Of a DNA stretch of 64,000 bases, positions 42,299 to 52,784 are shown one piece after another. Position 1 is the first letter of the stretch, and every line of letters begins with the position of its first letter. Source of the DNA: Kappaphycus alvarezii (Eukaryota > Rhodophyta > Florideophyceae > Gigartinales > Solieriaceae); assembly GCA_002205965.3 (NCBI GenBank), contig NADL03000691.1:1116001-1180000 (forward strand). The letters run 5' to 3'. The position numbers were made by a program, and so were the translations under genes. The notes under the pieces were generated by a model. It searched no databases and was not told the DNA's origin. It saw only the letters and a list, made by a program, of their open reading frames with translations.

Positions 42299-43621
42299 TC
42301 ACTGCTCTTCTTCTGCTTCCGTTAGTGTTCGCTGTCTTATTGATAAGATGTATGGTCTCTCAAACGGGTACGGATGCAACTGATTACCAATATGATGCTC
42401 TAAAAAGTAGGTTCGCATTACTGGTACCTCACTTTGTAGCATAGCCTCATATATTGGTTTGATCACATCGAGGTGGGGTTGAATACATTCTTCTTCCGTG
42501 ACTCTTCCGAATCTTCCAAGAGTGAAAAAATATATGTGATATGCAAACTCTTCTGGAAGATGCCGGAGGAATGGATGTCGATAAGAAAAGAAGACGCGCA
42601 TCATCAAGAACGAATCTTCGTAAGATAAGTGCGGTCCATGTAGCGCCCTAAAACATAAACAGATGCTTATCATGAAATAAGAAATGACCTGCGCATCGTT
42701 CGCATCCTCGGAGATATTGCGCAGCCAAAAAGATAATCTTCTTCTTCCGACTGTATGCTGTGCATGGTTGTGAAGCAAAGCTAGAGATGAAGTTGTGGTG
42801 GACGGTCCCGATGAATGGCCGCGACCAGCTCCTGACGTACTGGGACCTGCACGAGGTCCACTCGGGGGACGACCGGAACCTCTTCTGGGCGGGTTGTTGT
42901 CTCCTGAAGGTCCTCCTCTGGTCATCATCACTGCTTCAGGAGGATCCTCGCCGCCTCCAACGTTCCCAATTTGTGGCGGAGAAACGTAAGGTTCCCATAG
43001 AGGATACGGGACCAGCCTGTATTCCATATCCGGGGGTAAGGCGTAACCTCTCAGTCGCACGTCTTGGTTGTTCTTGAGAAATACGTAAATTGGACGGATA
43101 ATATTCAGATACGTTTGCGACAAGTCTCCAGCAGCTACCATTCCATATCTTCCTATAGAGTAATGATATATTACCTCCACAAACTCTGGACCTGCTTCCG
43201 TGAACCTTCCGTTTTGGAATGAAAATAGAACTCTTATTAATAGTCGGAAATCTTCTTGAGGTAGCAATGGTCCGTTCAACGTACGAAAACATAGGCATAT
43301 ATTAATGTAGAAATGGATGATTACGTGGAGTTCGTAGTAGTCCCGCGTAACCGAGATGATCCATTCCCAGGCCCTTTTTCCTCCCATAGGAATCATTCTA
43401 TAGTTAAAGATGAGTATGCCCCGTGGTTGCGCATAGTCCTGTGTGAGAAGGAATTCTTCAGGCCTCTGATGGTAAGGGACCAGACGACGTGCATGGATGG
43501 CCCTCCTTGATCTCTTCCCTGAGCTTGAACAGAGCTGATAGTGCGGGTGTCTTTCCTCCGTGACGATGCAAGGGTTCGAGTACTTGGTTTGGAAGGCCGG
43601 CCACTTCACAGCCTGCTGCAT
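42299..43621 (-). CDS. C-terminal part of element B pol with duplicated unknown domain
   Basis: The frame is open for 440 codons and is the 3' portion of the pol frame, so its true start is upstream. Residues 1-60 are the integrase tail (TKYSNPCIVTEER, HARRLVPYHQRP). Residues 84-213 and 298-427 are two homologous copies of one domain: INICLCFRTLNGPLL / ISICLCFRALHGPHL, LIRVLFSFQ / MMRVFFSYR, IYHYSIGRYGMV / IYFFTLGRFGRV, and IIRPIYVFL / VIKPIYEAM. Residues 215-280 between them form a Pro/Gly/Ser/Thr-rich linker. The hydrophobic YINICLCF could be buried or membrane-touching. No known family is recognised; it sits where an env-like or accessory product would be. Confidence 0.6.
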   Translation of the reverse strand: MQQAVKWPAFQTKYSNPCIVTEERHPHYQLCSSSGKRSRRAIHARRLVPYHQRPEEFLLTQDYAQPRGILIFNYRMIPMGGKRAWEWIISVTRDYYELHVIIHFYINICLCFRTLNGPLLPQEDFRLLIRVLFSFQNGRFTEAGPEFVEVIYHYSIGRYGMVAAGDLSQTYLNIIRPIYVFLKNNQDVRLRGYALPPDMEYRLVPYPLWEPYVSPPQIGNVGGGEDPPEAVMMTRGGPSGDNNPPRRGSGRPPSGPRAGPSTSGAGRGHSSGPSTTTSSLALLHNHAQHTVGRRRLSFWLRNISEDANDAQVISYFMISICLCFRALHGPHLSYEDSFLMMRVFFSYRHPFLRHLPEEFAYHIYFFTLGRFGRVTEEECIQPHLDVIKPIYEAMLQSEVPVMRTYFLEHHIGNQLHPYPFERPYILSIRQRTLTEAEEEQ

Positions 43622-44640
43622 TGCTTTTCCATGTACTACAAGTACTTTACAGCCAACTGAAAAGGTTCTGACTGCAGGTTCTGCATCCTTATTTCTTGTC
43701 TGTGTTAGCGCCGGTGTGATCTCCAGCCTTCGGTGGCCAGTAGTTCAACTTCCCTACTCTCTTCATCGATAATATTTGTTTCCATGTCTCTCTGTAACAT
43801 TCTAGGAGCCCTTCCGTACATTAGCTCGAATGGTGAGCGTCCATTTCTTCCTCTTCTTCGACGGTAGCCGTATAACACTTTTGGTAAGGCATCTTCCCAC
43901 TGGATTTCATTCTCCAACATAGTTTTCGATATTGCTCGTTTGATGGTTCCAACCATCCTCTCCGCTTTCCCGTTGGACATAGGAGCGTATGCGAGAACGG
44001 TCTTCAGCTGAATCCCTTTCTCTTCCAAAAAACGAAGCAGTGAAGTTGCAGTAAAACAAAGGGCGTTATCCGAGATGATCCTTTTTGGAAGACCAAACGG
44101 TTCAATTATTTCTTTTTCGATGAATCTCAGTACCACCTCAGCATTTGCCTCCTCGATTGCAACTGCTATTGGCCATCCAGTAAGATGTTCCACCCCTATA
44201 AGGAGATATTTGTTTCCGGAAGAAGTTTCCTTGAACGGGCCTGCGAAGTCAATTGAGAAGGTTTCAAAGAGACCGGAAACTGGAAAACTTAGAGTTGTCT
44301 TATACTTCCGTATTGGAGTGAATTTTTGGCAGTTGTCGCAGCTTTTCACGAAGTTATAGACGTCCTTATGGATACCGGGCCACCAGAATCTCTCAGTTAC
44401 GAATTTTTTGGTTGTTTGAGATCCCAATGCCCTAGCTCATCATGGAAAGTCCTCAAGATCTTCATTCTTTCTTTCAAAGGGGCCACTAGTCGGGGACCGG
44501 CTTTAGTGTGCCGGAAAAGTTTCCCATTCCACAATGTAAAAGCCTTTTGATTCCTGCGTACCCAATTTCGGTGTTCAAGATCAACCTTTCTCATTTCTAG
44601 TCCATCGAGGAATTTGATCAGTCCGTGAATATTAGCTTCG
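43622..44640 (-). pseudogene. Integrase of element B
   Basis: The zinc part FHDELGHWDLK lies in one frame (to 44397) and the Cys pair CDNCQK in the next (44427-43705). The core has FSIDFAGPF, RIISDNALCF and NGKAERMVGTIKRAI in a single frame of 240 codons, so the catalytic triad is intact. Shifts occur near 44418 and near 43710, at positions different from those in A. Confidence 0.82.
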
Positions 44641-45300
44641 TACTCGTTATCGTTCGGCAACTGCAACTCGGCGACTCCGACGATGTCCTCCGAAGCTTTT
44701 TCATTGGAATCAGTGCGTCCCTCAAGCGGGATAGGTAATCGCAGGCTGATTATTGCGTCCGGGTCTATACACAATTTCAAACCGATATTCTGCGAAAATG
44801 TCGAGCCATCGGGCCAAGCGGTGATGTACATCCTTCTTTTGGAATGCTGTTTTAAGTGCCTGGTGATCAGTTATCAAGACAAATTTCTCGAGTGATAAAA
44901 GGTATATGCGAAACTTTTTCAGCGCGAAGACGACAGCTAGCGCTTCTTTCTCGCAGACTGAGTATCTCTTTTCTGCGTCATTCAGAGTTCGGCTTGCGAA
45001 TTGAACAGGGTGTAGTCTTCCGTTTTCATCTTTTTGGGACAAAACGGCACCCAAAGACCGTTCTGAGGCATCTGTCTCCACAACGAATGGTCTCTTGAAA
45101 TCTGGGTACATGAGAACTGGGGGACACATAGCTTATCTTTAAGCTCCTGAAATGCAGTTTCCATTTCCTTGTTCCAGTAAAATTTTCCTTTCTTCGTAGT
45201 GCTGGCATGTAACGGTGCTGCAGTCTTGGCGAAATCTTTGATAAATCTTCTGTAATATGAGGCCAGTCCTAGAAGCTTCGGACCTCCGTCTTTGAAGCGG
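44641..45300 (-). pseudogene. RNase H of element B
   Basis: VVETDASERSLGAVLSQKDE, EKEALAVVFALKKFR, LITDHQALKTAFQKKD and LARWLDIFAEYRFEIVYRPG are all in one frame (45129-44722). The upstream connection (YYRRFIKDFA region) is shifted. Relative to A, the YRPGRNNQPA block is in frame here but then broken by one missing base near 44741. Confidence 0.8.
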
Positions 45301-46250
45301 GCCTTGGTGCCAACTCGATTTTTTTCGTTTTCTCTGGATCCACTCTAATTCCCTCTTGGTCGACGATATGACCGAGTAATTGGATAGAAGTTTTCGCAAA
45401 GAAGCATTTGCTCAACTTAATTTTCAAGCTATACTCCGATATCCTCTCCACAACTGTATTGACGTGCGAGATGTGCTGATCCAATGTTTCTGAGAATATG
45501 ACGACATCATCGATATAGACTCTTGCGAATGGAAGTCCTTTCAAAACCTCGTTCATCATTCTTTGGAATGTAGCTGGTGCATTCATGAGACCAAAAGGCA
45601 TCACTTCGAACCTGAACGTACCGGCTTTGCTGGTAAAGGTTGTTTTTTCCTTACATTTTTCATCCAATGGAATCTGCCAATAGCCAGTGTAAAGGTCAAT
45701 TGAGGTGAAATATCTCCCGTCCTTCAGGTCCTCGAGGATCTCCTCCATGTTCGGAATCGGAAATCGATCGGGTATCATTCTCTGGTTCAGTTGTCGGTAA
45801 TCGACGCAAAAACGCAGCTTTCCACCCTTCTTTGGTGCGACCACAACTGGAAACGACCATGGGGATGAAACTGGTCGAATAATATCATTTTTCAGCATAC
45901 TTGTAACATTTTCTGAGATAAATTGGTCATATTTTGGCGGTTGACGTCTAGGCTTGTGGTAAATCGGTTGAGTGTCGGTAAGTTCGAACGAGTGAGTAAC
46001 CGGTACACTTGCTTGTCTCAAATCTGAAACGCTCCATGCAATTACTTCGGAAGATGTTAACATGTCGGATATTTTCAGTGAGGCGGGGCGGGAAGGTGCT
46101 GCACTTTTCCTTGGATTTCTGCCATTTGGCGCCCTTTTTCTTCTTGATCCTCAACCTCAATATTTTGAAGGACCTCTTCCGTCGTGCTCACATCTTCATA
46201 TATGGAGTTCGCCGTATTCTTATTTTCTTTGCAAAGGTAATCTTCTTTCA
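45269..46250 (-). pseudogene. Reverse transcriptase of element B
   Basis: A 264-codon frame (46063-45269) contains HSFELTDTQPIYHKPRRQPP, the block with GGKLRFCVDYRQLNQ, FTSIDLYTGYWQIPL, PFGLMNAPATFQRMM and the catalytic RVYIDDVVIFS. A Gly replaces the Asp that A has in KKDGKLRF. The N-terminal part (46250-46075, MSTTEEVL equivalent) is in another frame after a base lost in the GGGGCGGG run near 46085. Confidence 0.85.
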
Positions 46251-46354
46251 TGCTCCGAATTCTGTCCTTTGATTCGATATCATCGCAAAAAGAAACACAT
46301 TCGGGTTTCAAACTTATCCTAGAATCCCAGTCGTCATCTGTTTCAAACCCGGAA

Positions 46355-48254
46355 TCATAATCGTCCCATGCCATGTTCATTAACCCCGAGGGTACCCTTT
46401 TCCACTTCGAAAGTGTTAGTTGGTTCCGAATCTTCGCTGTCATAGCTAGAAGTGAAATCTTCACTGTCCGTTTCTTTTAAATCTTCAGGATGCGTGCTTT
46501 TGTCGAAATCCAGGGGCATCTTCACGGTTCTGCCGTCAATATTAACTGAAACCATTTGGTTGCCCAAGTCAATGCATGTCCCTAGTCTTTCCATGGTAGG
46601 GCAGCCAATGATTGCATCGAAAGGGAGATCCGGCATGACAAGAAAGTCTACATCAACTTTAGAGTCCCCAAAGAACACGGAAACCTTGTCAACAGTGCCC
46701 ATGCATTTTGAGACGGTTCCATCCGCTACAGTTATTTTTCGAGTCGTTGGAGTAATTTCGAGACCTAGATCTGTCACCAAAGTTTCTGAAATGAGGTTTG
46801 GAACAGCACCCGAATCGAAGAGAGCTTGGGTTTTCATACCCAATACTTTGACTGGTACCAGCTTAAGACGTCTTGGTGCTGTCGAGGCCGATTGAAGAAA
46901 CAGTTTCTTACCCTTAGCGGACTTATTAGACCTGATAATTTTTTTGAGTTCTTTTCTCGCATCCTCTGCGTCGCCCCTCAAAAGTTGACCAAACGTTATC
47001 CCAGTTGGGGCCGATGCAAGCTCAGCCACCAAATTGTACCTCTTCACATACTCTAGTACGTCCTTAGAGATACTCTTAACTTTCTTACTCTTTTTCGTCT
47101 TCTTGGCCGGAGTGACTCCCACTCCTGGAACAACTTGATCAGACCTCTTGGTTCGAGGAGGTACAGGTGCTGGGATATGCTCCAGCATTCCATACTCTAG
47201 CCTAGGTTTCTTCGATAAAATGTTCCCTTCCCCATCCCTTTTTGTCACATTGACTTGACTAATCTCTTCAGCGATGGATACGTTACCGGCATCCGTCAAC
47301 CTTTGATCCCTTCTATTTTGTAAGATTTTCACCTCTGGTCCTGACTCACTCCTCGCTTCCGATAAATTTGCTCTTCTGTTGTCTTTAGACCAGCAGTTAC
47401 TTTCATGATGCCCATATCGACCGCACTTTGCACAACGAGTGTTTCTATGTGGATTATCAGGACACCTGTTTGCAAAGTGTCCAGGCTTGTGACAGTAAGA
47501 ACAGACTTCTGCGGCCTTAGGGGCCCCAGACTGGTTCTTCTTAATGGTAAGAGTAAGGCTTTCCAACTGCGAGGTTATCATGTCAAGTCGATTATCGAAT
47601 CGGGTTTCCAACCTTTCTTCCAAGTTTTTGACATCGCTCCTGACAGATTCTAATGCCGCTGCACTAGTAGCCGGCCTTTGATAATTCTTTTCAGGATGTA
47701 CGATAGACATCGATGTGCGGGTTTCCCTCGGTACCTCACTCAGTGACTGAAACGTCTCCGAATTTTTGACAAATTCTACTATGGTACCCTTCAGTTCATC
47801 AAAAGTGTGAGGGCCCTTGATGAGGAGGAAATCGGAGAGCCGCTTATCCCCCATAGCCGCCTTACGCAGCATTCCGTACTTGGCTTGGGCGTTGAACCCA
47901 GCCTTTTCATAAAGATCACACAAGTACACCAATGAGCTTAACAAATCGTCGAAGTTCAGCCGGGCCTCTATGGCGGTACGAATCATCTCATCTGGTTCTA
48001 CCTCTTAGCATACTCTTTCACAAGCCACTCACATACCTCACCGAAGTTACGCCCATTCCCGTTAAGAGACCACCCGTCGATAAACTTGGACTTATATTTG
48101 TGCTTTGCGTCACCATGAAGATAGGCGAAGATACTTGCGGCCTTCTCTTCATCGCCCTTCTCTCGCATCACAACGTTGACATATGTGTAAAGAAACTCCT
48201 CAACGTCTTCAGTCTTGCCCCTGTGAACGTTATACGAGCAGCATTGAGATCCAT
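46355..48254 (-). pseudogene. Gag-protease of element B (543 codons open)
   Basis: From the ATG at 48254 the gag start matches A; one base is missing near 48003, after which 543 codons are open to 46355. Contents: ARLNFDDLLSSLVYLCDLYE, a coiled-coil-like part (ESVRSDVKNLEERLETRFDN), two CCHC knuckles, a Lys-rich segment (PAKKTKKSKKVKSI), and the protease with LFDSGAVPNLISETLV and DAIIGCPTMERLG. The acidic Ser/Glu/Asp tail precedes RT. Gag and protease are therefore in one frame in this family. Confidence 0.82.
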
Positions 48255-48343
48255 GATTACCGAGAAGAAATCCCCCCGAAGTGTTCCTTACTACTGCTCA
48301 ACTCGAATACCTCGGGTGCAACCCCCTCCACGAGAGTACCAAA

Positions 48344-49769
48344 TGATAGGGTAAATCGCGGGGGAGGAGATCCTCAGAACCAATTACCCTGAGAAGGAGG
48401 TGTTGCGAGCGACAAAAGTGCTGCCGTGGTATTGTTGAACGAACAAAAGGGAGTGTATATAGAAGAGAGTTGAGAAAGCTACAAGCAAGTATAAAAGGGC
48501 AGGGTCTACCACTGACGCTCTGCGACCAGCGTAAGAAAACGTTTTCTTGGGTCTGAAGTTGACTCTCAACTTCCTACTACTCGGGACTTAGCTTGAAGTT
48601 GTCTGCCAACTTGCTTGACCTCTCCATGAGGAAGCAGTTTACTCAGCTTATATAGACTTTTGGCTACCCTAAAGTCCGAACAAAACTACAGAAGATACTA
48701 AGAAATGCATAAAAATACTTTGTGTGGACAATATACTCTAAGCAAAAGATACTTAAGAAACTAACAATTAATTTGGTCCTCTTATTTCCATTCTCTAAAT
48801 CAGATCCAAACAACTCCTCTAAAATATCCATGCTGTTCAAGCAGTCCCCACAAATATCTGCGAATGGCTCACAACTCTCTATTTCCCCTGGGAGATATCT
48901 AGACTACTAAAGATATCTCCATCCGGTTCCATCGTGGGCACAACTTGATCCATACTCTTATTCCAGGCCCCACCGTCCAACACTTTCCATGCCCCCTGTT
49001 GCCTCATCTTCCTCATCCTCCTCCTCCTCCTCCTCTTTACACTAGCTCAGGGGCTAACCATTCCTCGAAGGACTCCCCGCTCTCCTCCTCGACCTTCTCA
49101 GCCTCTCCCGGACTTACCTCCCTCGCTTCTTCTTCTATGAAGAGGCGGCGCACGAACTCGATGATTTGCTTCTTTGTTTGCTGCCGGATGTAGTCGTCGG
49201 CATCGGTTGGCCCGTAGGCGGCGAGACGAAGGCCATTGATGGAACGGGAAGGGCGGTTTTTGGAAATAGGGACGAGGGGCGAAGGTTGCTCATTTGTGAT
49301 AGAAGTTGGGGAACAGGAGGCAATGTGGGTGCTTTGGGTGTGGGGGGAGAGGGGTGATGAGTAAAATGATCGGGGCATTTGGAACTTAGAATAAAGGGGA
49401 AATAGGCTCCCGGGGCAGGTTCTATAGATTAGGAATAGGTAAAATAAATCTGCAAGGGATTTTGCAATAGTGCATTTGCGCCCTTCTTCTCAAAAAAGGC
49501 GAATTTGGAGAGGAGGTAAGCTAAAAGGGAAAAGGGGACTTGATTCGGGGTCGATTCAGAGGGTTAAATACAGTATAAAAATATCTAGATAAAATGGAAG
49601 TAAATTTGGAAATGACGGTTGGAGAAGTTAGGGCGGGATCGTTGTAGGTTGCTGGATTACACGAGGGAGGACCATTTCCTGTCTTACGTGAAGGAGGACC
49701 ATTTCCTGTATTACGTGAAGGAGGACCATTTCCTGTATTAAATGAGGGGGACCATTTTTTTGTATTACA
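48344..49769 (-). repeat. 5' LTR of element B
   Basis: 1426 bp, TGATAGGG...TATTACA on the plus strand, matching 40828-42265 with scattered single-base indels. Directly inside it, the minus strand reads TTTGGTACTCTCGTGG, the same likely primer site as in A. Confidence 0.9.
48790..49378 (-). pseudogene. U3-encoded acidic protein in the 5' LTR of B
   Basis: It starts at an ATG at 49378 (MPRSFYSSPLSPHTQSTHIA) and reads through RPSRSINGLRLAAYGPTDAD, DYIRQQTKKQIIEFVRRLF and the acidic EEEAREVSPGEAEKVEEESG. It stops at 49037 because of an indel in the (CTC)n tract. Further on, DGDIFSSLDISQ and LNSMDILEELFGSDLEN can be read in two frames. The N-terminal 35 residues, rich in Ser/Pro/Thr, are alignable with the part upstream of the ATG in LTR1 and LTR2 (VTNLRPSLTT...RRPLNALALMANGPTD). 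Confidence 0.5.
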
Positions 49770-49774
49770 CGGTG

Positions 49775-50194
49775 CTTTACTTGAATGGGTTGGTATGGTA
49801 GGGGTTTGAATTACTGCGAACTGTGCGAAATTCGGGGGTATTGTAAACTTGCCTTCAAATCATGTGGCAGGTACTGTACAGATAGCTGAGCTTCTTCATC
49901 TAATAAGGAGTAGCTGGTGGTCCAGCCAGAAGCGAGTAATGAAGCGAGGGGAAATAGGGAATGTGTTGACTGCAGGAGTTCGAAAGGCTAAGAACCGGTG
50001 GGTTTTGATGGTAGGAGTTGTGTACCAAAGAGGGTGACAGACGTCTTCATTCTATCTAGAGATATTTGGGGAGACCAGACAACAGGAAAGCTACGGTAAA
50101 GGCGACTACAAACGCGGCGGTTCTTTGCAAAAGAGTAGCAGTAAAACGTTACACGCAGCGTCAAGATATAGTCTACGATCCCAACGCCCTTCTT
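49775..50194 (+). pseudogene. Unknown ORF, 5' part, interrupted by gypsy D
   Basis: From about 50060 the plus strand reads RYLGRPDNRKATVKATTNAA and VLCKRVAVKRYTQRQDIVYD, ending PNALL at the gypsy D boundary. The bases just before this reading, TCTATCTAG, could be an intron acceptor. Joining to 56265 after removing D and one TCTT copy continues the frame as SQVEAVKEGRYRGLCNELHM. I do not recognise the protein. Whether the stretch 49775-50055 belongs to it is unclear. Confidence 0.45.
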
Positions 50195-50620
50195 TGTGAC
50201 AATGTCTCTGTTACACCACTGTGTAATAGAGACTTGTTCGCTGTCGCTATTCCAGTTCTCTATTACACAGTGGTGTAACAGGGAAACTGTATCGTCTTGA
50301 ATGATTTTAGAAATTTGATTTTCCTCAATGTTTTTATTTGACGTGGAGCCCCACGTCATCGTTTTTATTTACGTAGTTATATTCTAGATAGTACAATTCT
50401 ATAGTTACACCTCTACTTTCTAGTAAGTTCTACTGAGCTAACAGAGTATAGAATTTCTAGAGTAGAGTTACCGTACTGTCTATAAAAGGGGGGCTCATCT
50501 GGATTCTTGTGGGAATCCAGGTACACTCCATACACCCTTTGCCCCCAACTTTCTGAAACCCATTACCATCGCCTCTACAGTTTCTTTAGCAGCGCCCCGG
50601 CTGCCTCCCTCTCTGTTTCA
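50195..50620 (+). repeat. 5' LTR of gypsy D, with internal inverted repeat
   Basis: TGTGACAATG...CTGTTTCA. Near the start, 50206-50232 (CTCTGTTACACCACTGTGT...) and 50257-50283 form a near-perfect 27-28-nt inverted repeat. A TATAAAAG box lies at about 50481. Confidence 0.88.
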
Positions 50621-50621
50621 C

Positions 50622-50629
50622 TGGTAGCA
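50622..50629 (+). promoter_or_regulatory. Primer-binding site of gypsy D
   Basis: TGGTAGCA follows the LTR after one base. It is complementary to TGCTACCA, the 3' end of eukaryotic initiator tRNA-Met; the match ends after 8 bases. Confidence 0.5.
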
Positions 50630-51466
50630 TCGCTTTCGCCGGTTCCGCTGCTTTTTCGCTTTCGTCTTGCTCTAGTTCGAGGTTTTTTACACGTGTATTT
50701 TTTGGGTTGTTGAATTTTTGGAAAAATTTTGCTGACAGGTTTACTGTAAGCAATATCATATACTGTACTTGTGGGCTGGAGTGCCAAGTACAGGAGAGTA
50801 TCTGTGGGCTGGAGTGCCAGGTACTCTAAACCCCATTGTTCTACGCAGGTCGCGGTTACTAATTGGAGAACTAGGTAACCGGGAACTTGGGGGCAGCCTA
50901 GTCTGCGTTCTCTAGGTTATTCTGTTCAGGTAGCGTGCAGGCCTCACGAAGCTGCGTGATCCTTTCAGAATACTTAGACTGGACAGTTAGGCTTAACTAA
51001 GTTGCCTTAGTAAAGCCGTACTTCTGACCAAGTCCCCATTTGAGGGTCCCCTCACAGTATTCCTATACAATCCTATTGCACTCGTTGGCTGTTAGCTAGG
51101 TGCACCGACTGGGTCACGGGTTCAGGTAACGCTTCATAGGGTTGACTTGGACTGGACTTGGACTAAGGGTACGTGCTCAGAAAGGGTATTCTTTGGTTAT
51201 TCGCTAGCTTAGAGTCGGCTTGAGAGGCTTTCCTATAGGGTAAGGACACCGATCGCGGTCTACATAGTGGACTGGTGGGATATCCCGAACGGATTGCTGA
51301 GTCACACGGAGTGTAGGTGTGATCAAAGCTGCTGGTGAGTCACTCTCTCCGCGGGTAGGGAGCCAACCCGTCGTCCAGGGACGAATCCCTTGCAGATTTC
51401 AACTTCAAGTGCTTGTATTCAAGTTTAGGTGTTATTGTAAGGCTTTAAGTGAGAGGTTTGTTGAAC
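50630..51466 (+). other. Leader of gypsy D
   Basis: About 840 bp without a coding frame. TGTGGGCTGGAGTGCCA occurs twice (near 50770 and 50806). A long untranslated leader is normal in such elements. Confidence 0.5.
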
Positions 51467-52260
51467 ATGTCTTTCTTCAAACCAAATAAGCCTGTGTTGT
51501 TCGATGGGACTCGAGATGCGTTAACGGTTCGGTCATGGTTGCATTCAGTCGAAAAACCTGAGACTTATTCAGGTGGGCCATGAAGAAGTCATCAGTGCCC
51601 AGAATGCTATCGACTTTGCTTCGACATTCATGACCGGAACTGCCGCAAACTGGTGGTATACAGTTGTGTCCGAGAATGCTGTTCCTCCTACATGGGAAGC
51701 TTTCAAACTCCTGGTTGAGGCAGAGTTTGTCCCCCAGGACAGTGTCATTCGAGCTCGCGACAAACTTACCAAGATCCGCCAGAAAACGAGTGTGGCTGCG
51801 TACCTCTCAGTTCAGGAATTTGGTTATCAATATTCCCGGTATCAGTGAGTCGGAAAAATTGGCGCGGTTCTGTGAAGGTCTCAAACCCCACATTCTGTTG
51901 GAGGTTCGTAAAGGAAACCCATCCAAGTTTGAAGCTGCGACTACCATTGCTCTCAACGTTGACGGAGCATTTTATGGTGCAGGTTTCTTCACTGGCAGAG
52001 GTTCATTTCACGCCAATCGAAATGCCTCAGGTCCTATGCCGATGGAGATTGGAACGTAAAAACGATGGGCAGCGTCAGAAAGACTTGATGGAGAACCGAT
52101 GCTTTACGTGCCATAAGGTGGGATGTAGACCTTGGAAACACAGAAAAGGAAACGGGAATAAAGGTAACAGGGTGGTACTCGCATAGCGGCGAACAATACA
52201 CAGGCAGGACACAGTAATGATTTGAATGGCTTTGACTCGGGAAACTAGTTGGTCCACCAG
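51467..52260 (+). pseudogene. Gag of gypsy D
   Basis: Start at the ATG 51467 (MSFFKPNKPVLFDGTRDALT and VRSWLHSVE). After a shift the capsid-like core reads ASTFMTGTAANWWYTVVSEN and WEAFKLLVEAEFVPQDSVIR, the familiar FxG..R..V..WL...A..WW...W..F...F.P pattern of gypsy gag. A degenerate knuckle, RCFTCHKVGCRPWKH, lies near 52100. Two more frameshifts. Confidence 0.8.
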
Positions 52261-52262
52261 AC

Positions 52263-52784
52263 TTGGTGAACACTCAGGTGAGACCAGTAGTGAGTGTGAA
52301 AAGATGTCCCAATGAGCAGAGTGAAACTGTTGTGGACATCACCGGAGCTAAATTCTCAGAGGACAGGGAAAAGTCGAGAATCTCCGAAGCCGAGTCTAAT
52401 GGAATCACGTCTAGTCATGATGACAGCATCCCCACTGATGGACCTATACCAGTGGAGCCTTTGTTAGTACTTGAAGGTAGACTGAATGGAATAGCAGTCA
52501 AAGTACTAAAGGACGATGGATGCAATACAAACGTGGTTTCAGCCGAGTTCCTGAAGCGAAATAGGAACTTGTTTGAGATTCGGCGTGAACGAGTCATTGT
52601 TTGCCATTCACAGAAGGGAGTTACTGAGGAAGTATCTGAGATCATTTCCAACGGAACTATTAAGTTAGGCGAACATACATATACTTCTAGTTGGGCTGTG
52701 TCCCAAACCAGGTATGATGTTCTGTTGGGAATGCCGTGGCGTGTTGCCACAATCCACGTGTCGACTATCGGAAACGAATTGTGA
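52263..52784 (+). pseudogene. Protease region of gypsy D
   Basis: The frame contains VKVLKDDGCNTNVVSAEFLK (active-site block, D-D-G-C where D-S/T-G-A/C is usual) and YDVLLGMPWRVATIH, the second conserved block (ILG.PW). It is upstream of RT with a frameshift at about 52780. Confidence 0.7.

Larger units (their letters stand above)
40828..49769 (-). mobile_element. Gypsy element B (complete, 8.9 kb, with U3 ORF)
   Basis: Minus-strand Ty3/gypsy element with long LTRs (1438 and 1426 bp). Flanks are GGGTG (40823-40827) and CGGTG (49770-49774), a target duplication with one mismatch. Coding order: gag-protease, RT, RNase H, integrase, then a duplicated C-terminal domain. The interior is nearly identical to element A. 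The LTRs differ from each other almost only by single-base indels in homopolymers, so the insertion is very young or those differences are sequencing errors. Confidence 0.92.
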
